A stretch of DNA of 64,000 nucleotides, from contig JAUCBJ010009084.1 in NCBI GenBank assembly GCA_032718475.1, forward strand, positions 1 through 64,000, read 5' to 3'. The number at the start of each line of letters is the position of its first letter. Position 1 is the stretch's first letter. Below, in pieces: positions 20,577 to 28,647 of the stretch. Source of the DNA: Nemertoderma westbladi. Its lineage: Eukaryota; Xenacoelomorpha; Nemertodermatida; Nemertodermatidae. The translations under genes and the position numbers were made by a program. The notes under the pieces are model-generated. The model searched no databases. It was not told the origin of the DNA and saw nothing but the letters and a program-made list of their open reading frames with translations.

Positions 20577-20915
20577 TAATAACCTAAACTAGCACCGGTA
20601 TTGCACTGAGATAACTGAATTGGTATGATTACTGCCAAGTGGCTATATTGCACGGTTGGCCTTGTTACTCTACCTAATCGATGCCTTTCCCCCCTCTGAT
20701 TGGTTGATACCCTTGTTGGCGCCCTTTGGAGTGTTCCCGTTCACTCCACCTATTCTCTCTGGGTTAGGGGTTTGGCCCCTGACCCTCTATTGTGTGCTTC
20801 CTTCCCACTCTTATTGGGATGGCACGAGTTGGTTAATTATCCAATCTCGTGGCTCCCAATATTGCTTATCGGCTTATAACTTTATGGGGTATTAGCGGGA
20901 TTGAATAAGCTAACA
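20577..20915 (-). mobile_element. 3' LTR of element B
   Basis: 339 bp, matching 30505-30843 with one difference seen by eye (GGTATTAG against GGTGTTAG). Read on the minus strand it begins TGTTAGCTTATTC, a BEL-like TG start, and ends GGTTTAGGTTATTA. It is preceded on that strand by a G-rich tract. No target duplication is visible: the flanks come from different positions of the satellite monomer. Confidence 0.85.
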
Positions 20916-20924
20916 CTCCCCCCC
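20916..20924 (-). promoter_or_regulatory. Polypurine tract of element B
   Basis: On the minus strand GGGGGGGAG lies directly before the TGTTAGC start of the 3' LTR, the expected position and composition for the plus-strand primer of an LTR retrotransposon. Confidence 0.7.
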
Positions 20925-21814
20925 ATGCTATCTTCCCGGTAAGAAGATAGCATCAACCAAAAAGTGCGCTACAATCCCGCTGGATCCTGATCTAGTATCG
21001 GGTGTGGGGTGGAATTCTTTTCTCTCGGAGCCGGCTTTCCAGGCCGCCCCCTATTGGTATGATAACGCTACCCTGTGTGCCTGGCGTCTCATTTCGGGCC
21101 GATCGCGCTCACCTCTCACGCAACTTTTGTTTCCCCAACACTTCCGCCCTATCTCTTCTTCACTCCCACCCTAACTCTCTCACACTCGGACCTCCTCGCC
21201 CCTCACTCAGCCTCTTACTCCCCCCCCCCCACACTAGAATTGCGTCCGCACTCTATCCGCACTCCGCACTATTATTCCGTCCCTCAACCTCACTTCGACT
21301 GTCTCTTCCCTTCTGACGAATCTCCCCCCCCCTCTCGTGCCGTCGCACTCAAGAAGTGTGAAATTGTCTGGTGTCTCGTCCATGGTGCCATAGTCAGTTT
21401 TCCCCCAGTCCCAGTAGCTAATTGAGAAAGGTTGTATGACTATAGTACTTACTCCGAACATATATATTTCTAGATTACTAATTACTACGTACGTACATAC
21501 AAATTGCACTTATATGATTATTTTGCATTAATTAAATTTGTACTTAATAGTTCGTACATCCCACGCGGCGCCTTCCAGGCGTACCACGTCCAAGTCCCAG
21601 TCTCTCTCCCTCAACTCTGGGAACCTATCTGTTCCTCCGGGGGTAGTTCCCCCTGGCGTCCTCTTCCCTGGGTCATTTCTTGGTTATCACCGTTCCTCTG
21701 GCATCATCCGCTTTCTGCTTTCTGACCTTCGCCGCCACTTCCTTGCTGATCCCGGTCGTTGGCTCCTTGGGCGCTGGTGTTATTAGTGCCCGATATCGCT
21801 TCGCCGGTGGCCCC
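20925..21814 (-). other. 3' untranslated region of element B
   Basis: Between the exonuclease-like gene and the polypurine tract. Purine-rich on the minus strand at 21120-21350 with several G-runs. Open frames on the plus strand here follow from the skewed composition. I see no gene. Confidence 0.5.
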
Positions 21815-22774
21815 TCAGAGTGGCCCGGTTGTCTCCCTCTGGTGGCGTCCCATAGGATGATTGAGCAAACTTATCATCATCCAGTCCTCCTGCAGGATAT
21901 ATCGCTTCTGATATACCTTTATCGCTCCCCTGCGGAACTGATATACCTCCTGCTTTCCCGGTCTCGCTCCCCACTTTAGCGAGTTCGCTAGTTCTGCTCC
22001 GTATTCTTCCTTAAACTTCGCCCAATCCATTGGTTTGTGGCATGCGAGCCCCAATAATTGGCCCATCGCCACCGCCCCGCATTGGCCTGTGTTTTCGACT
22101 ACCCCCAACCCATCCGGTGCCGTCATAGCCATAAAGACTTTCTGCATATCCAGGAGGTTGGTGGCGTCCGGACCGATGATTCTCTCCGCATCCTCGCGAA
22201 TCGCCGATCCCACTTTCGTCGTCGACTTCTCTCTTACTAAGACTTGTACCGCTTTCGGTAACCGGTTTAGTTTCGGCCCGTCCTTCTTCCCATACGTCCC
22301 TAGGTCGAATAAGAAGATGTCCCCATTTGGCGCGGCCAAATGTAGGAGTATGGTCCTGGCCGACCCCGCCGTTCCTCGTCTCGAACCCGCCTCGTCTTCC
22401 ACGGTTCCCTCGTCATCTAGGATCATATATCCTCCTCTGTTGACGGACTCTATGAATCTCTTCCAGTCCTTCCTCGGTGATTCCCTCGGGTATTTCGGAA
22501 TCCCGAACTTCGCCTCGTCCCCTTTCACCACATAGTGGAAGTGTTGGAAGATCGCGTTGTCCAGCGACGGGGTCCCGTAGGTCACGACCAGCCGCTGTTT
22601 GTGCACCTCCCGGAAGTGATCCTGCAGCGCTCGTGCCGCGTGACTCCTTTCCAACCTCTCGTAGTATCCTCTCGTCTTCTCTTCCGGATGCCTCTCGGTG
22701 AAATCCACCAGTATCTCCTTTCCTCCTGACTCCGCCTTTCTCTTTCTGATCAACTTACTCGCCATTCCGAACAT
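21815..22774 (-). CDS. DEDD-type 3'-5' exonuclease-like protein (copy B)
   Basis: 319 residues from an ATG at 22774. An N-terminal basic segment (KLIRKRKAE) of about 100 residues precedes the domain. GGYMILDDEGT gives an Exo I-like D-x-E (D120, E122). TILLHLAAPNGDIFLFDL forms the next strands. LPKAVQVL then KVGSAIREDAERI gives the Exo II-like aspartate (D195), and NLLDMQKVF (D209), LGV and GQLLGL follow the family order. KWGARPGKQEVYQFRRGAIKVYQ resembles the RPL-x4-Q-x2-YA-x2-DA stretch of Exo III, but the aspartate is replaced, apparently by G. It aligns block by block with copy A (1260-2099). Last gene before the 3' LTR of element B, with an intact frame. Fold assignment is by eye; nuclease activity is uncertain because of the missing residue. 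Confidence 0.62.
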   Translation of the reverse strand: MFGMASKLIRKRKAESGGKEILVDFTERHPEEKTRGYYERLERSHAARALQDHFREVHKQRLVVTYGTPSLDNAIFQHFHYVVKGDEAKFGIPKYPRESPRKDWKRFIESVNRGGYMILDDEGTVEDEAGSRRGTAGSARTILLHLAAPNGDIFLFDLGTYGKKDGPKLNRLPKAVQVLVREKSTTKVGSAIREDAERIIGPDATNLLDMQKVFMAMTAPDGLGVVENTGQCGAVAMGQLLGLACHKPMDWAKFKEEYGAELANSLKWGARPGKQEVYQFRRGAIKVYQKRYILQEDWMMISLLNHPMGRHQRETTGPL

Positions 22775-23261
22775 TCACTCGCTCACCTGCAAGGTGGTGC
22801 CTTACCAAGGCGCAATACAGATGAGTGATGTATCTAGGATGTTCTGTACAGTTCGATAATGGCCTATTTCCTACTCAACTGCGCCTTTTAACCTAAAATA
22901 TTCCTAATTAATTTTGAAGCTAGTAAATGAGCGTAATTTACAATTTCTGTCCGTTACTTTTATTATGTTCTAGAATAACTTCCCTTGTGTTGCCACTATT
23001 TTACAATTTTCAGCCCTATTCTATTTATTTTTATCTATTTACTTTGATTCTACTGTCCTACTACTTACTACTGCCTATGGATTATTCTATTCTCTAATCC
23101 ACATTCTGGCCTACTCTGTATTCTGGCCTATGCAGTACAGCAGTATGCGTCGTGTGGCCACACGATTTATCCAGCTGTACTCATATGCCCCCCTCTCTCT
23201 ACTAACTGCTAACTAATACCTATATCTATATCCCCTTTTACCTCTCTCTTACTCTCTCTCT
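22775..23261. other. AT-rich spacer in element B
   Basis: Lies upstream (minus strand) of the exonuclease-like gene. No gene or repeat was recognised until the minisatellite starts. Confidence 0.4.
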
Positions 23262-23612
23262 TCTTATTAACGGTACTTACGTACCCTCTAACTCTCTAAC
23301 TAACTATCGGTACTACGTACCCTCTAACTCTCTAACTAACTATTGGTACTACATACCTTCTAACTCTCTAACTAACTATCGGTACTACGTACCCTCTAAC
23401 TCTCTAACTAACTATCGGTACTACGTACCCTCTAACTCTAACTAACTAGCGGTACTACGTACCCTCTAACTCTCTGACTAGCAGTACTACGTACCCTCTA
23501 ACTCTCTAACTAACTATCGGTACTACGTACCCTCTAACTCTAACTAACTAGCGGTACTACGTACCCTCTAACTCTCTGACTAACTAACGGTACTTACGTA
23601 CCCTCTAACTCT
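23262..23612. repeat. 36-bp minisatellite, left block
   Basis: Tandem copies built on GGTACTACGTACC followed by CTCTAACTCTCTAACTAACTATC. The core contains the near-palindrome GGTAC-TACGTACC. About nine to ten units with small indels, lying between gag-protease and the exonuclease-like gene where pol would be expected. Confidence 0.85.
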
Positions 23613-23836
23613 CTACTACTACTACTACTATGATCGGCATGCTGCATTGCAGCTGCATTTCTAAGAATGCTGTGCCGGCTTGTCAACAAAATTGCACCGC
23701 CACAACTCCCTATCACCCATGACATTTGCTAGATCATCCGCATCTTTAAGGCCAGTGTCCTTTAAGATGCGTCTCAAGAAAGTCATGGGCTGTCCACCAT
23801 GCTTATTCACTCCATGAGGCTGCCAAAGTACAAGCT
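23613..23836 (-). pseudogene. 5'-truncated LINE insertion (C-terminal tail of a non-LTR RT protein)
   Basis: On the minus strand, codons from about 23836 to a TAG at 23661-23663 read LVLWQPHGVNKHGGQPMTF, then RRILKDTGL and GDRELWR. This is the W-x-P-HG...G-x-P-x-T...L-x-DTGL...DR-x-W pattern found after the RT domain of many LINE proteins. About 35 bases further there is a (TAG)n tail (23613-23630), typical of LINE 3' ends. CTCTAACTCTCT flanks both sides, although that sequence also belongs to the minisatellite. Only about the last 58 codons were inserted. Confidence 0.65.
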
Positions 23837-24065
23837 CTAACTCTCTAACTAACTATCGGTACTACGTACCCTCTAACTCTAACTAACTAGCGGTACTACG
23901 TACCCTCTAACTAACTCTCTAACTGGCGGTACTACGTACCTCCTAACTAACTAACTAATGGTACTTACGTACCCTCTAACTAACTCCCTAACTGGCGGTA
24001 CTACGTACCTCCTAACTAACTAACTAACTAGGTACTACATACCTTCTTACTAACTCTCTGCCTAC
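23837..24065. repeat. 36-bp minisatellite, right block
   Basis: Continuation of the GGTACTACGTACC repeat on the other side of the LINE fragment, with shorter and more variable units (CTAACTAACTAACTAA). Confidence 0.8.
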
Positions 24066-24242
24066 TAACTGCGTACCTACCATGTACTATTTTTTTTATT
24101 TTATTTTATTATTTTGTTTGTGGGAAGGGCGTCTCGCCCTCAATCCTACCCCCCTCAGTCCAAAACTTGGACGACTAAACTTTTCTCTAACTCTGCTAAG
24201 GTGCCCCTTCTAATAGACAGGTAACACCTCTGCCCGCACCTT
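24066..24242. other. Spacer after gag-protease of element B
   Basis: Contains a T-rich tract and no frame of note. RT, RNase H and integrase are absent here and in the rest of the element. Confidence 0.4.
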
Positions 24243-26900
24243 TTACGGATCTAACTCTTCCATCCCAGTCCAACCTGTTGGACAACTCAGCGACCCAAGG
24301 GGTGATTCCTCCAGCAGGCAACTCTCCCACTGCCCCCCTATAGGTTCTCTAATTCTTCGCTCCGCTCTCCTTGTCAATTCGATAGGTGGTCTTTTCTCCT
24401 GTTTTTGCAAATGCTGTCTGTTATTTATGTTTCTGATCTCGTGGTTGTCCCTTGGCGGCAAAGTGCCACCCTTCAACGTGTCACCCGGCGGTATAATGCC
24501 GCCCCTGTTCTTCTCCTTAATCTTAGATGCCACCTCTGCTGGCCTCCCCCTTAATATGTGTGCTGGCATTAAAGGCTTCAACGACCCCCGTTCGTCCTTC
24601 GGTATACACGATGTCTGCCCATGTAATGCCCCCTCGCACTCTGTCAGTTCCGCGTGCGTACGCAGCACGCCTCCTACTCTCCCGGCTCCTTTTTCCACCA
24701 TGTGTTTATTCATGGGCTTATCTGCCCCTTGTCTGATCGTCTCACATCTTCTCCCTTTCCATCTTGTATTTTTACTCGGCTTCCCCCTTGTCGGTATGCT
24801 TCTCAACCGGACCGGCGTCTCTTTCGGACGCTCCTCTGGACACTCCACCGGACACTTCTCCGGTTTGTCCTCCCGACACTCCACCGTCCGCTCCTCTCCA
24901 TCTCCATACCGATACTTGCTGGGACCCTTATTCCAACCCATCGTCTCTAGATCTTCTGCATCCATACCATTCTCCTCCGCCCACTCTCTTGGTGTTGCTT
25001 CTACCTCTAGCTGTCTACCACTATTGCCCATCTCTGGCCTCTCCTCTATCTCGTCAGTTCCTGGCACCATGCATCCTGAACTCTCGGACACATGGAATGG
25101 TATATTACTCTTAATTGGGCCTGTCAGTGTCCACCCGAATGGTGTTAATATGGCCACCGGGTCACTCTGCTTGTCTTCGCCGAAGACCGTTTGCATTCTT
25201 TCGTGGGCCGTTGGGCAGTCCATGCCTACTATGATGGACACCTTCCTAACGTCCACGTCTGGAATTGAGAAGTCAATGTCGTCCAGGAATTTATACTGCT
25301 CGACCTCGATGTTGGTTGGCCGCCTGGCATTGATATTAATTGACTCTATCACTTGAATGGGGTCGATGGTTGCCCCATAGTCGCATCCTGGTGCCACTGC
25401 TGCAATTGCGCACCGTCCTGTTCTCATCTCAAGGATCTCATCTTTGCTAGAGATGGTTGTTACCGCCATCCTGCTTGGCCTCGTTCTCAATCCTATCTCC
25501 TCGGCCACCCATTCCTCGACTAATGTGAAGGCAGCTCCACTATCAACCAGCATTAGTGTTGTTACTGATCGATTGCCTTCCCCGATCACTCGTACTGGTA
25601 CTACTCCAAGTAGCACCGTTCCTCTCTTCTTCGCCCCTACTGTGCTCGTCGCCATCGTTTGGCCTCTCCTTTGACCAAATTTCATTGGCTTCTCCTTGCA
25701 CTCCCTTGCTCTATGTCCACTCATTACACATCGCGAGCAGATTTTATTGCTGAACGCATAATCTATCTGATCTTGCCTAGGTAGCGCCTGCCAGTACCTG
25801 CAGTTCATAGTTTGATGAAGCGCATTTGCGTGTAGCTGACATTTGCTCTTTGGGTCGTAGCCCTCTTTATACAGTGCATTGCGTATCGCAGTTGCGTTCG
25901 TACCAAAGTCCCTACTATTCTTATTGTTTGGGTTTTGCCTATTGGACGTACTGGGGTTATGTTTATTCGTGTTATTATTGTTTCCCTGTCCGTTCCATGG
26001 TGTTGTCTTATCCTCGGCTAGCTGTGGACTTGCAGTCCCCTGCGTCGCTGCATATGGCAATGATTGCCTGAGTCTCGGTAATGCGTTCGATGTGTTGTGC
26101 TCTGGTTTCGGTCTATGGTAGTCTGTCTTCGGTCCCTTTCCCAGGCTGTCTTCGCTATAGACTGGGTCAGTTATTAGTTCAGCCTCGTAGTTTAAGAAGT
26201 TTGACATTTCTTCTAAACCCGGTTCCGCACCCTTCTTATCTCGAGTGGAGAAGGCGATTTTCCTCCACTTGTTGCGCAGCCAGTTTGGTAGTGCCTGCGC
26301 TATCGTGGTGATGTTGTTGGACGCATTGAGCTCGTACGGCGCGTCTAGCGTCTTCAGCACGATTAGCGCCTTTTCGACTTTGTTAGCGAACGTCTTAATG
26401 CTAACGGGATTATCCTGTAGGCCACCCGATGTTATGCCTCTCAGCGTCTGCCTGATGATCTTGGCCGGGTGCCCGTATTCCCTATCCAGTGCCCGCCATG
26501 CTGTCGTGAAGCCGCCCTCTATTCCTTGATATTGCCTCACGATGTCGTATGCTGGGCCTCCCGTGTACACTTGTAGATACTTTAGGCACTCCGCCTGCGT
26601 CAAGTTTTTTGTTAGTATTTCGTTACTATACATGCGCCGAAACTGTAGATATTCTTCCGGCCTGCTCCCATCGAATTTGAATGGTTCCACGGGTGGTAAC
26701 TCGATCCTCGTTTTCAACGCATCGATCAACGTGGCCATCCCCATCGCCTGCGCTTCCAGTGGATTCGATGGGTGCTGCATAGTTTCTCCTGTCTGGTGCG
26801 TTCCGTCTGTCCTATTTCTTGACTTTCTCTGACTTGGGTATGTCATCGGGGGTAGCGGCCCCCTCCATATGTCTGTGTCACACGACCTATTCTCATCCAA
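24243..26900 (-). CDS. Element B Gag-aspartic protease polyprotein (BEL/Pao type)
   Basis: 885 residues counted from a TTG; the frame is open further upstream to the G-run at 26968, so the true N-terminus is probably in the preceding ORF. Residues about 70-250 are a DUF1759-like Gag domain (PFKFDGSRPEEYLQF, WRALDREYGHPAKI). An Asn-rich linker follows (305-335). The knuckle CSRCVMSGHRAREC (388-401) is a C-x2-C-x4-H-x4-C zinc motif for RNA binding. LMLVDSGAAFTLV (449-461) is the aspartic protease active site. VGMDCPTAH and TPFGWTLTGPI are the usual BEL motifs after it. The remaining roughly 290 residues are basic and low-complexity, with no RT. The protein should build particles and process itself; reverse transcription would have to come from another element. 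Confidence 0.85.
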   Translation of the reverse strand: MDENRSCDTDIWRGPLPPMTYPSQRKSRNRTDGTHQTGETMQHPSNPLEAQAMGMATLIDALKTRIELPPVEPFKFDGSRPEEYLQFRRMYSNEILTKNLTQAECLKYLQVYTGGPAYDIVRQYQGIEGGFTTAWRALDREYGHPAKIIRQTLRGITSGGLQDNPVSIKTFANKVEKALIVLKTLDAPYELNASNNITTIAQALPNWLRNKWRKIAFSTRDKKGAEPGLEEMSNFLNYEAELITDPVYSEDSLGKGPKTDYHRPKPEHNTSNALPRLRQSLPYAATQGTASPQLAEDKTTPWNGQGNNNNTNKHNPSTSNRQNPNNKNSRDFGTNATAIRNALYKEGYDPKSKCQLHANALHQTMNCRYWQALPRQDQIDYAFSNKICSRCVMSGHRARECKEKPMKFGQRRGQTMATSTVGAKKRGTVLLGVVPVRVIGEGNRSVTTLMLVDSGAAFTLVEEWVAEEIGLRTRPSRMAVTTISSKDEILEMRTGRCAIAAVAPGCDYGATIDPIQVIESININARRPTNIEVEQYKFLDDIDFSIPDVDVRKVSIIVGMDCPTAHERMQTVFGEDKQSDPVAILTPFGWTLTGPIKSNIPFHVSESSGCMVPGTDEIEERPEMGNSGRQLEVEATPREWAEENGMDAEDLETMGWNKGPSKYRYGDGEERTVECREDKPEKCPVECPEERPKETPVRLRSIPTRGKPSKNTRWKGRRCETIRQGADKPMNKHMVEKGAGRVGGVLRTHAELTECEGALHGQTSCIPKDERGSLKPLMPAHILRGRPAEVASKIKEKNRGGIIPPGDTLKGGTLPPRDNHEIRNINNRQHLQKQEKRPPIELTRRAERRIREPIGGQWESCLLEESPLGSLSCPTGWTGMEELDP

Positions 26901-26958
26901 GGGTCTCGTTGTTCTTGCTCCTATCGGGGTATATTGTTGATATTGTGATGGGGGAATG

Positions 26959-27387
26959 TCACCCTGTCCCCCCCCCCACCGGTATGTTTGGTACTGGGGT
27001 TGATGTTAATATGTTGGGGCCCATACACCTATCCGCAATAATTCCCCCCTCCCCTGGGTATATGTTATGTCCCTGCATGCTGTAGTCATACTGCTGTGCT
27101 GGTACCGGTATAGGCCTATCAGCTTCTGGCCTACTCGCCGGTATGTATTCCGCGACTTCCGGGTTTAATCCCGTTGTCCACGCCATCCTATCGCCTACAT
27201 TGCCTCTCTCAGTATGGCCTATGGTATGTGCAGTAAGGCCTACAGTATGTCCTACAGTCTGCATGTGTCGCTCGGGATCGAAGTTTATTCTTCTCGAATA
27301 ATCCTCCCCGCGGCTACCGTATTCTCGATCGATAGGTGTATTCCGTCGGAAAGTTTCTCTTCGACCCCCCCCCTCTACTGTTCTCAT
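26959..27387 (-). CDS. Element B pre-gag segment, frame-linked at G-runs
   Basis: 142 residues, rich in G, P, T and R (SRGEDYSRRINFDPERHM, then repeated VGHT-type motifs). It begins at a run of nine G, where the upstream ORF (27314-28168) and this one read through each other shifted by one base. It ends at a run of ten G, beyond which the gag frame is open. It looks like one stretch of a longer protein divided by G-run length changes. No known domain. Confidence 0.45.
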   Translation of the reverse strand: MRTVEGGGRRETFRRNTPIDREYGSRGEDYSRRINFDPERHMQTVGHTVGLTAHTIGHTERGNVGDRMAWTTGLNPEVAEYIPASRPEADRPIPVPAQQYDYSMQGHNIYPGEGGIIADRCMGPNILTSTPVPNIPVGGGTG

Positions 27388-28168
27388 CTTCGTACCGGTA
27401 CATCGCGTACCCCTCCATCGGCGCGTAGTGCGCCTCGCCGGGTCGCATCTCTCCGGGGCGACGGCAATCTCCCGGAGTCCGACCCCACTGACTCTCCGTT
27501 CTCATCTCAACTACCGACGGCTCGCTATCCGTCCTCGCTCTTCTATCGTTCGCGGCGATACCTCTACTACTGTCTTCTCTTCTTCTCCTTTCAGTGGAGT
27601 ATTCCCGCTCGTGAGATCTCTCGTCGACCTCCCGGTTAAACCCCACTGTTCTTCTTCCCTCTTCTGATCGGGCTCGACGCTTCGTCCGCCCTCTTACGAC
27701 GTCAACCTGTCTCTCTCTGCTCGGTCGCACGCCGCTGGGGATACTCGCAATCCCCCTATTACTTTCCGTCGCCGGTTGTTGCGGTTTACCTATTTCGGCC
27801 CGCGCATTATCCGCTGACGGCTGTGGGACACTCTCTGCCCCCCCCCTTTCGCCGCTAACTCGCTGTTGTGGGGTTCTCGTAGCCCCCCCCCCCCCCCACT
27901 CGCCACATCTAACTTCGCTACTCCTCACCCCGCTACTATATCCCTCTCCAGTCGACACATCAACCCTACCGCGGTCGGGTCTATTCACCCCCGCCTCTCC
28001 CTCTGCTATTGCGTGGCCTACCAGGCCCTCTACTCCCTGCCTACCAACTATGTGGCCTACCAGGCCCTCGCTGGGTCTACCTAACCCAGCCACTCCCTGC
28101 CTACCAACTACGTGGCCTACCAGGCCCTCGCCGGGTCTACCTAACCCAGCTACTTCCCTGCCTACCAA
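27314..28168 (-). CDS. Element B pre-gag segment, repeat-rich, Arg/Glu-rich
   Basis: 284 residues. The first 55 are built from a roughly 20-residue repeat (EGLVGHVVGRQGVAGLGRPS), which at DNA level is a 60-bp tandem repeat at 28010-28255. The rest is R/E/S-rich and probably disordered (RERQVDVVRGRTKRRARSEE). It shares its frame with the Asn-rich ORF on its 5' side, from which it is separated by two repeat units of 61 and 62 bp that shift the frame and then restore it. Likely part of a Gag-precursor linker. Unrecognised. Confidence 0.45.
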   Translation of the reverse strand: MVGREVAGLGRPGEGLVGHVVGRQGVAGLGRPSEGLVGHIVGRQGVEGLVGHAIAEGEAGVNRPDRGRVDVSTGEGYSSGVRSSEVRCGEWGGGGATRTPQQRVSGERGGAESVPQPSADNARAEIGKPQQPATESNRGIASIPSGVRPSRERQVDVVRGRTKRRARSEEGRRTVGFNREVDERSHEREYSTERRRREDSSRGIAANDRRARTDSEPSVVEMRTESQWGRTPGDCRRPGEMRPGEAHYAPMEGYAMYRYEDENSRGGGSKRNFPTEYTYRSRIR

Positions 28169-28255
28169 CTACGTGGCCTACCAGGCCCTCGCTGGGTCTA
28201 CCTAACCCAGCTACTTCCCTGGCCTACCAACTACGTGGCCTACCAGGCCCTCGTC
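28010..28255 (-). repeat. 60-bp tandem repeat in the pre-gag region of element B
   Basis: Four to five units containing the inverted repeat GGCCTACCAGGCC and, in the full units, GGGTCTACCTAACCC. Unit lengths 60, 61 and 62 bp explain local stops in the coding frame. Confidence 0.75.
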
Positions 28256-28645
28256 TGTCTGGCCATACACGCCCGACGTGTTTACATTAATAGCACCCGT
28301 ATTGGAAACGGAATTAATTTGTTCGTTCGAAATAAAATCATTTGAATTATCTTGCGCGACTACACTATCTGAATTATTTTGTAAATTCGGGCTCGCTGAA
28401 TTATTTAAGTTATTTAGATTATTTTGTGTTATTGCATTACTTAAATTATTTTGTAAGTTCGAATTTGGGTTATTACTTTGATTAATTGGATTATTTTGCG
28501 TAGCTACATTAATATTAGAATTATTTTCTACATTAGTATTAGGAATGTTCTGATTTAAATTTAAATTACTACCACTAAGTAAAGTATTTCCTGCAATAAA
28601 GGTTTGATTAGAATTGTCCCACACGGTACTATTAATATTAACCAC
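28211..28645 (-). CDS. Element B Asn-rich segment
   Basis: 144 residues, dominated by N with S, I, L and Q (LNLNQNIPNTNVENNSNINV). The frame is open upstream through the 22-base G-run (28671-28692), after codons for NNDDGTVDVVNIN. ORF1 reads the same run one base out of phase. A length change of the run would join it to ORF1. It resembles a disordered, prion-like linker; no catalytic feature. Confidence 0.4.
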   Translation of the reverse strand: MVNINSTVWDNSNQTFIAGNTLLSGSNLNLNQNIPNTNVENNSNINVATQNNPINQSNNPNSNLQNNLSNAITQNNLNNLNNSASPNLQNNSDSVVAQDNSNDFISNEQINSVSNTGAINVNTSGVYGQTDEGLVGHVVGRPGK

Positions 28646-28647
28646 GT

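Noticed and set aside
20656-20895. Identical ORFs in the two LTRs of element B as a small gene
   Set aside because: Identity follows from LTR duplication; the frame has no features and the LTR runs on the other strand.
24427-25356. Long plus-strand ORF opposite gag-protease of element B
   Set aside because: Shadow of the minus-strand polyprotein, which has family motifs; the plus frame has none.
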